Assembly (NCBI GenBank): GCA_903854365.1
Contig: CAINWE010000166.1
Coordinates: 1-7,953 of the forward strand
DNA: 7,953 nucleotides
Direction: 5' to 3'
Source: Oligoflexia bacterium
Lineage (GTDB): Bacteria > Bdellovibrionota > UBA1018
The notes beneath the pieces are model-generated. The model was not told the origin of the DNA and made no database searches. It saw nothing but the letters and a program-made list of their open reading frames with translations. The position numbers and the translations under genes were made by a program. Of this stretch, positions 6,000-7,953 are shown one piece after another; the stretch's first letter is position 1; each line of letters opens with the position of its first letter.

Positions 6000-6283
6000 T
6001 GCTCGTGTCTGGTTTAATTGGTGGACTAGGTTTGGTGTGCATGATCTCTAGGAAGTCCGTTCTTGGGCTGCTTGTGGGCTTGCAGCTGCTTATGATTGGC
6101 TCAACGATGATTTTCGTCATTGCTGGATTGCATTCGGGGCTGCGGATTCAAGGCCAAATTTTTGGCTTATTTATTACGCTGGGGGGTATTGCGCAGCTCG
6201 TCGTCGGCTATTCTCTAGCTATCCGCTTATTTTTTTTAAAAAGGCGGATCTCCTTAGATGACTTACAGGCGTTAAAACAATGA
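5996..6283 (+). CDS. nuoK: NuoK-like membrane subunit with both membrane Glu replaced by Gln
   Basis: NuoK is a three-helix MrpC-like protein in the membrane arm, with two buried Glu (E36 and E72 in E. coli) that carry protons. The 95 residues fit the family length. Landmarks are SRKSVLGLLVGLQLLMIG (18-35), GQIFGLFITLGGIAQLVVG (53-71) and a C-terminal LDDLQAL close to Thermus Nqo11. Aligned without gaps around each site, the canonical I-E-L-M-L becomes L-Q-L-L-M (Q30), and A-A-A-E becomes G-I-A-Q (Q67). Both are CAG codons, one base from GAG. A strong AAGGAG site (5983-5988) lies 7 bases before the ATG; the adjacent ATG at 5999 is an alternative. Overlaps nuoJ and nuoL by four bases each. Confidence 0.92.
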   Translation: MMLVSGLIGGLGLVCMISRKSVLGLLVGLQLLMIGSTMIFVIAGLHSGLRIQGQIFGLFITLGGIAQLVVGYSLAIRLFFLKRRISLDDLQALKQ

Positions 6284-7953
6284 TTGACCATCAGGGCTCC
6301 CCTACTTTCCTCCTTCTTTGTATTTCTACATTGCTACTGTGTAGCTTGTTCGTGTCGAGTTGGGGTAAGCGGCTACCCGCTCGGGGCAGTTGGCTGATCT
6401 GGACGGGAATCGTGATCCTGCTTGCCGGCGTAGGCCTTGATTCGGGGCTCTTTGTAAAAAATGATTTTGAAACTCGCGTTTGGACTGCGGGTTGGATCTG
6501 GTCGAGGTCTGAGCCTGGGGCTCTGACTGTTGGGCTACTTCAAGATCCAATCGGTTTGACGATGGTTACCTTGGTGGCCCTAGTCAGCGGTACAATTCTT
6601 TTGATTCAGTCAGCTTTTTCTAAAGAGGTAGAGTTTGAGCGACTGCTAACGGGCGTGGGCGTGTCCACTGCTGGTGTTGCGCTCGCCTGGACATCACTCA
6701 CTCCTTGGATGGCTTTTGTTGGGCAGACTTTTACGATTTTGGGTGGATTTATTTCTGTTGGTTCTCGGTGGGATTCTCAATTGGATTCGAAATTGGCTGC
6801 CCAGTTTTTGATGGAGCGTTCCATCGGGATATTACTGGCATTTCTTGGGACTGGAGTTTTAGCTACGACCCGACCCGCATTGACCTTGAGTGCCTCTGAT
6901 GTTTGGGTGGGAGAAGCCGGATTCACTCACTCAAATGTGCTAGGGGCGACGCTTTTGGTGTTGGGTCTCTTTATCCAGTTTCAGCCCTTTCCATTTCTAG
7001 GTCTTTTAGTTTCAAAGTCAGAAGGTTATTTGCCGCTGAGAATTTTTGTTGGACAGGTTCTCCCTGCATGGGCTTCGTTTCCCATACTCATTCGTCTGGA
7101 GCCACAATTTCATGCTTTGGGCGTTTTCCCTCATTTTGGTTGGGTCGCCTTTGCGTCGTCAATTTTGACCGTGGGTACTGGACTCTTTCAGAAACAGTGG
7201 GAGCTGATGATCGGACTTTGGCTATCGGCTGGTTATTCGTTGTCGATGGTGTTGCTCACGTTTAGTGGGCCTGCTCCAGCTTTTGCTTTGTTTTTAGGGG
7301 TGAGTTTGGCTTCAATCTCATTGGGAGTTTCGGCGACCTCACTTGATGTGAGTAGTTCGGAAGCGGCGTGGCGAAAAAAGCGAGCCGTTTGGGTGAAGGC
7401 AGGTGTCTTTGCATCAGCTGCAGCTGGGACTGGGATGGTTGGGTTTGTCTCCAGTACTGGGTGCATTCGGTGGATTACGGAAAGCATTCACCTTCCCGTG
7501 ATGACCGCGGGATTTCTATTCAGTTTTGCTCTTTACGTATTTCTAGGTTGGAGGGTCGCCTGGAGAGTAATCTATCGCCGGACTTCCTCCGGGGTGTCCT
7601 GGCTAGTGATTTTGGGTTCGTATCTTTTACTGTTTTTTACTTTGGGTGGGATTTGGACGGGCACAGTGACCGGGGAGGTGATTCAGGGAGCGCCCGATCG
7701 CTTTATGAAGTCGCTGTTTGCAAGGTTTTTTGGCCAGGACAACGGTGGAGTCTCTCAATCTGCAGATTTCGTTTCTGCTTCCGGACTTTACTGGGGTGTG
7801 CTCATTTTTTCGATGATGCTTGCCTATTGGGTATCGGGTCGCAAAGGTGATCGCTGGTTCAGCTTGACTTCATTTTTTCCTAAGCTGACTCAATTTGTAG
7901 CGGGTGGCTACGGCGTGGATTTGGCGGCAGGGCGAACCATGGAATGTGTTGAA
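6280..7953 (+). CDS. nuoL: NuoL-like antiporter subunit with key charged residues lost (runs off the right edge)
   Basis: NuoL is the distal, Mrp-antiporter-like pump subunit of complex I, usually 600-700 residues; 558 are visible and the frame is open to the edge. Starting at the ATG that overlaps the nuoK stop (ATGA), it reads as a run of hydrophobic helices. Similarity to NuoL is clearest in LQDPIGLTMVTLVALVSGTI (87-106, canonical D-x-L-S-x-x-M), WMAFVG (143-148), the TM7-8 region (about 225-272) and the end near GYGVD (543-547), close to the canonical Y-x-V-D-E-x-Y. The WEGVG of TM5 is Q-T-F-T-I (149-153), so E144 is T150. In the TM7 region a gap-free alignment puts Q233 at pumping Lys229 and G258 at the HAATMV His. 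No Lys lies in 172-245. nuoM and nuoN are expected downstream. Confidence 0.85.
   Translation, partial: MIDHQGSPTFLLLCISTLLLCSLFVSSWGKRLPARGSWLIWTGIVILLAGVGLDSGLFVKNDFETRVWTAGWIWSRSEPGALTVGLLQDPIGLTMVTLVALVSGTILLIQSAFSKEVEFERLLTGVGVSTAGVALAWTSLTPWMAFVGQTFTILGGFISVGSRWDSQLDSKLAAQFLMERSIGILLAFLGTGVLATTRPALTLSASDVWVGEAGFTHSNVLGATLLVLGLFIQFQPFPFLGLLVSKSEGYLPLRIFVGQVLPAWASFPILIRLEPQFHALGVFPHFGWVAFASSILTVGTGLFQKQWELMIGLWLSAGYSLSMVLLTFSGPAPAFALFLGVSLASISLGVSATSLDVSSSEAAWRKKRAVWVKAGVFASAAAGTGMVGFVSSTGCIRWITESIHLPVMTAGFLFSFALYVFLGWRVAWRVIYRRTSSGVSWLVILGSYLLLFFTLGGIWTGTVTGEVIQGAPDRFMKSLFARFFGQDNGGVSQSADFVSASGLYWGVLIFSMMLAYWVSGRKGDRWFSLTSFFPKLTQFVAGGYGVDLAAGRTMECVE

Noticed and set aside
6705..7850. Three successive open frames on the plus strand in another frame of nuoL, up to 160 codons
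   Set aside because: They are rich in W, C, R, F and S as expected for a shifted reading of membrane-protein codons, have no ribosome sites and match nothing; the nuoL frame is continuous through all of them.

Overview
The window holds two divergently arranged units. On the minus strand, from position 1298 to the left edge, is the N-terminal third or so of mfd (transcription-repair coupling factor). On the plus strand, from 1399 to the right edge, is a tightly packed operon of complex I (NDH-1) subunits in the order nuoA-B-C-D-H-I-J-K-L. nuoL runs off the right edge. The only non-coding stretch is about 100 bases (1299-1398), which carries a good sigma70-type promoter for the nuo operon and a weaker candidate for mfd. 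This is a bacterium of roughly 50% GC with standard Shine-Dalgarno and ATG/GTG/TTG starts. The lineage cannot be fixed from the sequence; a member of the former deltaproteobacteria or Bdellovibrionota is only a guess.

The operon lacks nuoE, nuoF and nuoG, which in the classical 14-gene order lie between nuoD and nuoH. Here nuoD and nuoH overlap by 4 bases. What is present would give a connecting arm (B, C, D, I) and a membrane arm (A, H, J, K, L, probably with M and N beyond the edge), without a visible NADH-oxidising module.

The striking point is what has happened to the active residues. The iron-sulphur ligands are all kept: four Cys in NuoB for cluster N2 and eight in NuoI for N6a/N6b. 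The residues tied to quinone reduction and proton pumping are replaced in almost every other subunit. In NuoD the quinone-site His, Tyr and Asp are Pro, Pro and Ala. In NuoK both buried Glu are Gln. In NuoA the ESG Glu and both acids of the FDxE motif are gone. NuoH has lost most of its acidic loop, and NuoJ the TM3 Tyr and Gly. In NuoL the key TM5 Glu and TM7 Lys are Thr and Gln. The surrounding scaffold aligns with canonical subunits largely without gaps, all frames are open and the translational coupling is intact, so this does not look like decay. I infer a maintained complex I-like assembly that moves electrons along Fe-S clusters but has lost, or radically changed, the classical quinone and proton chemistry.
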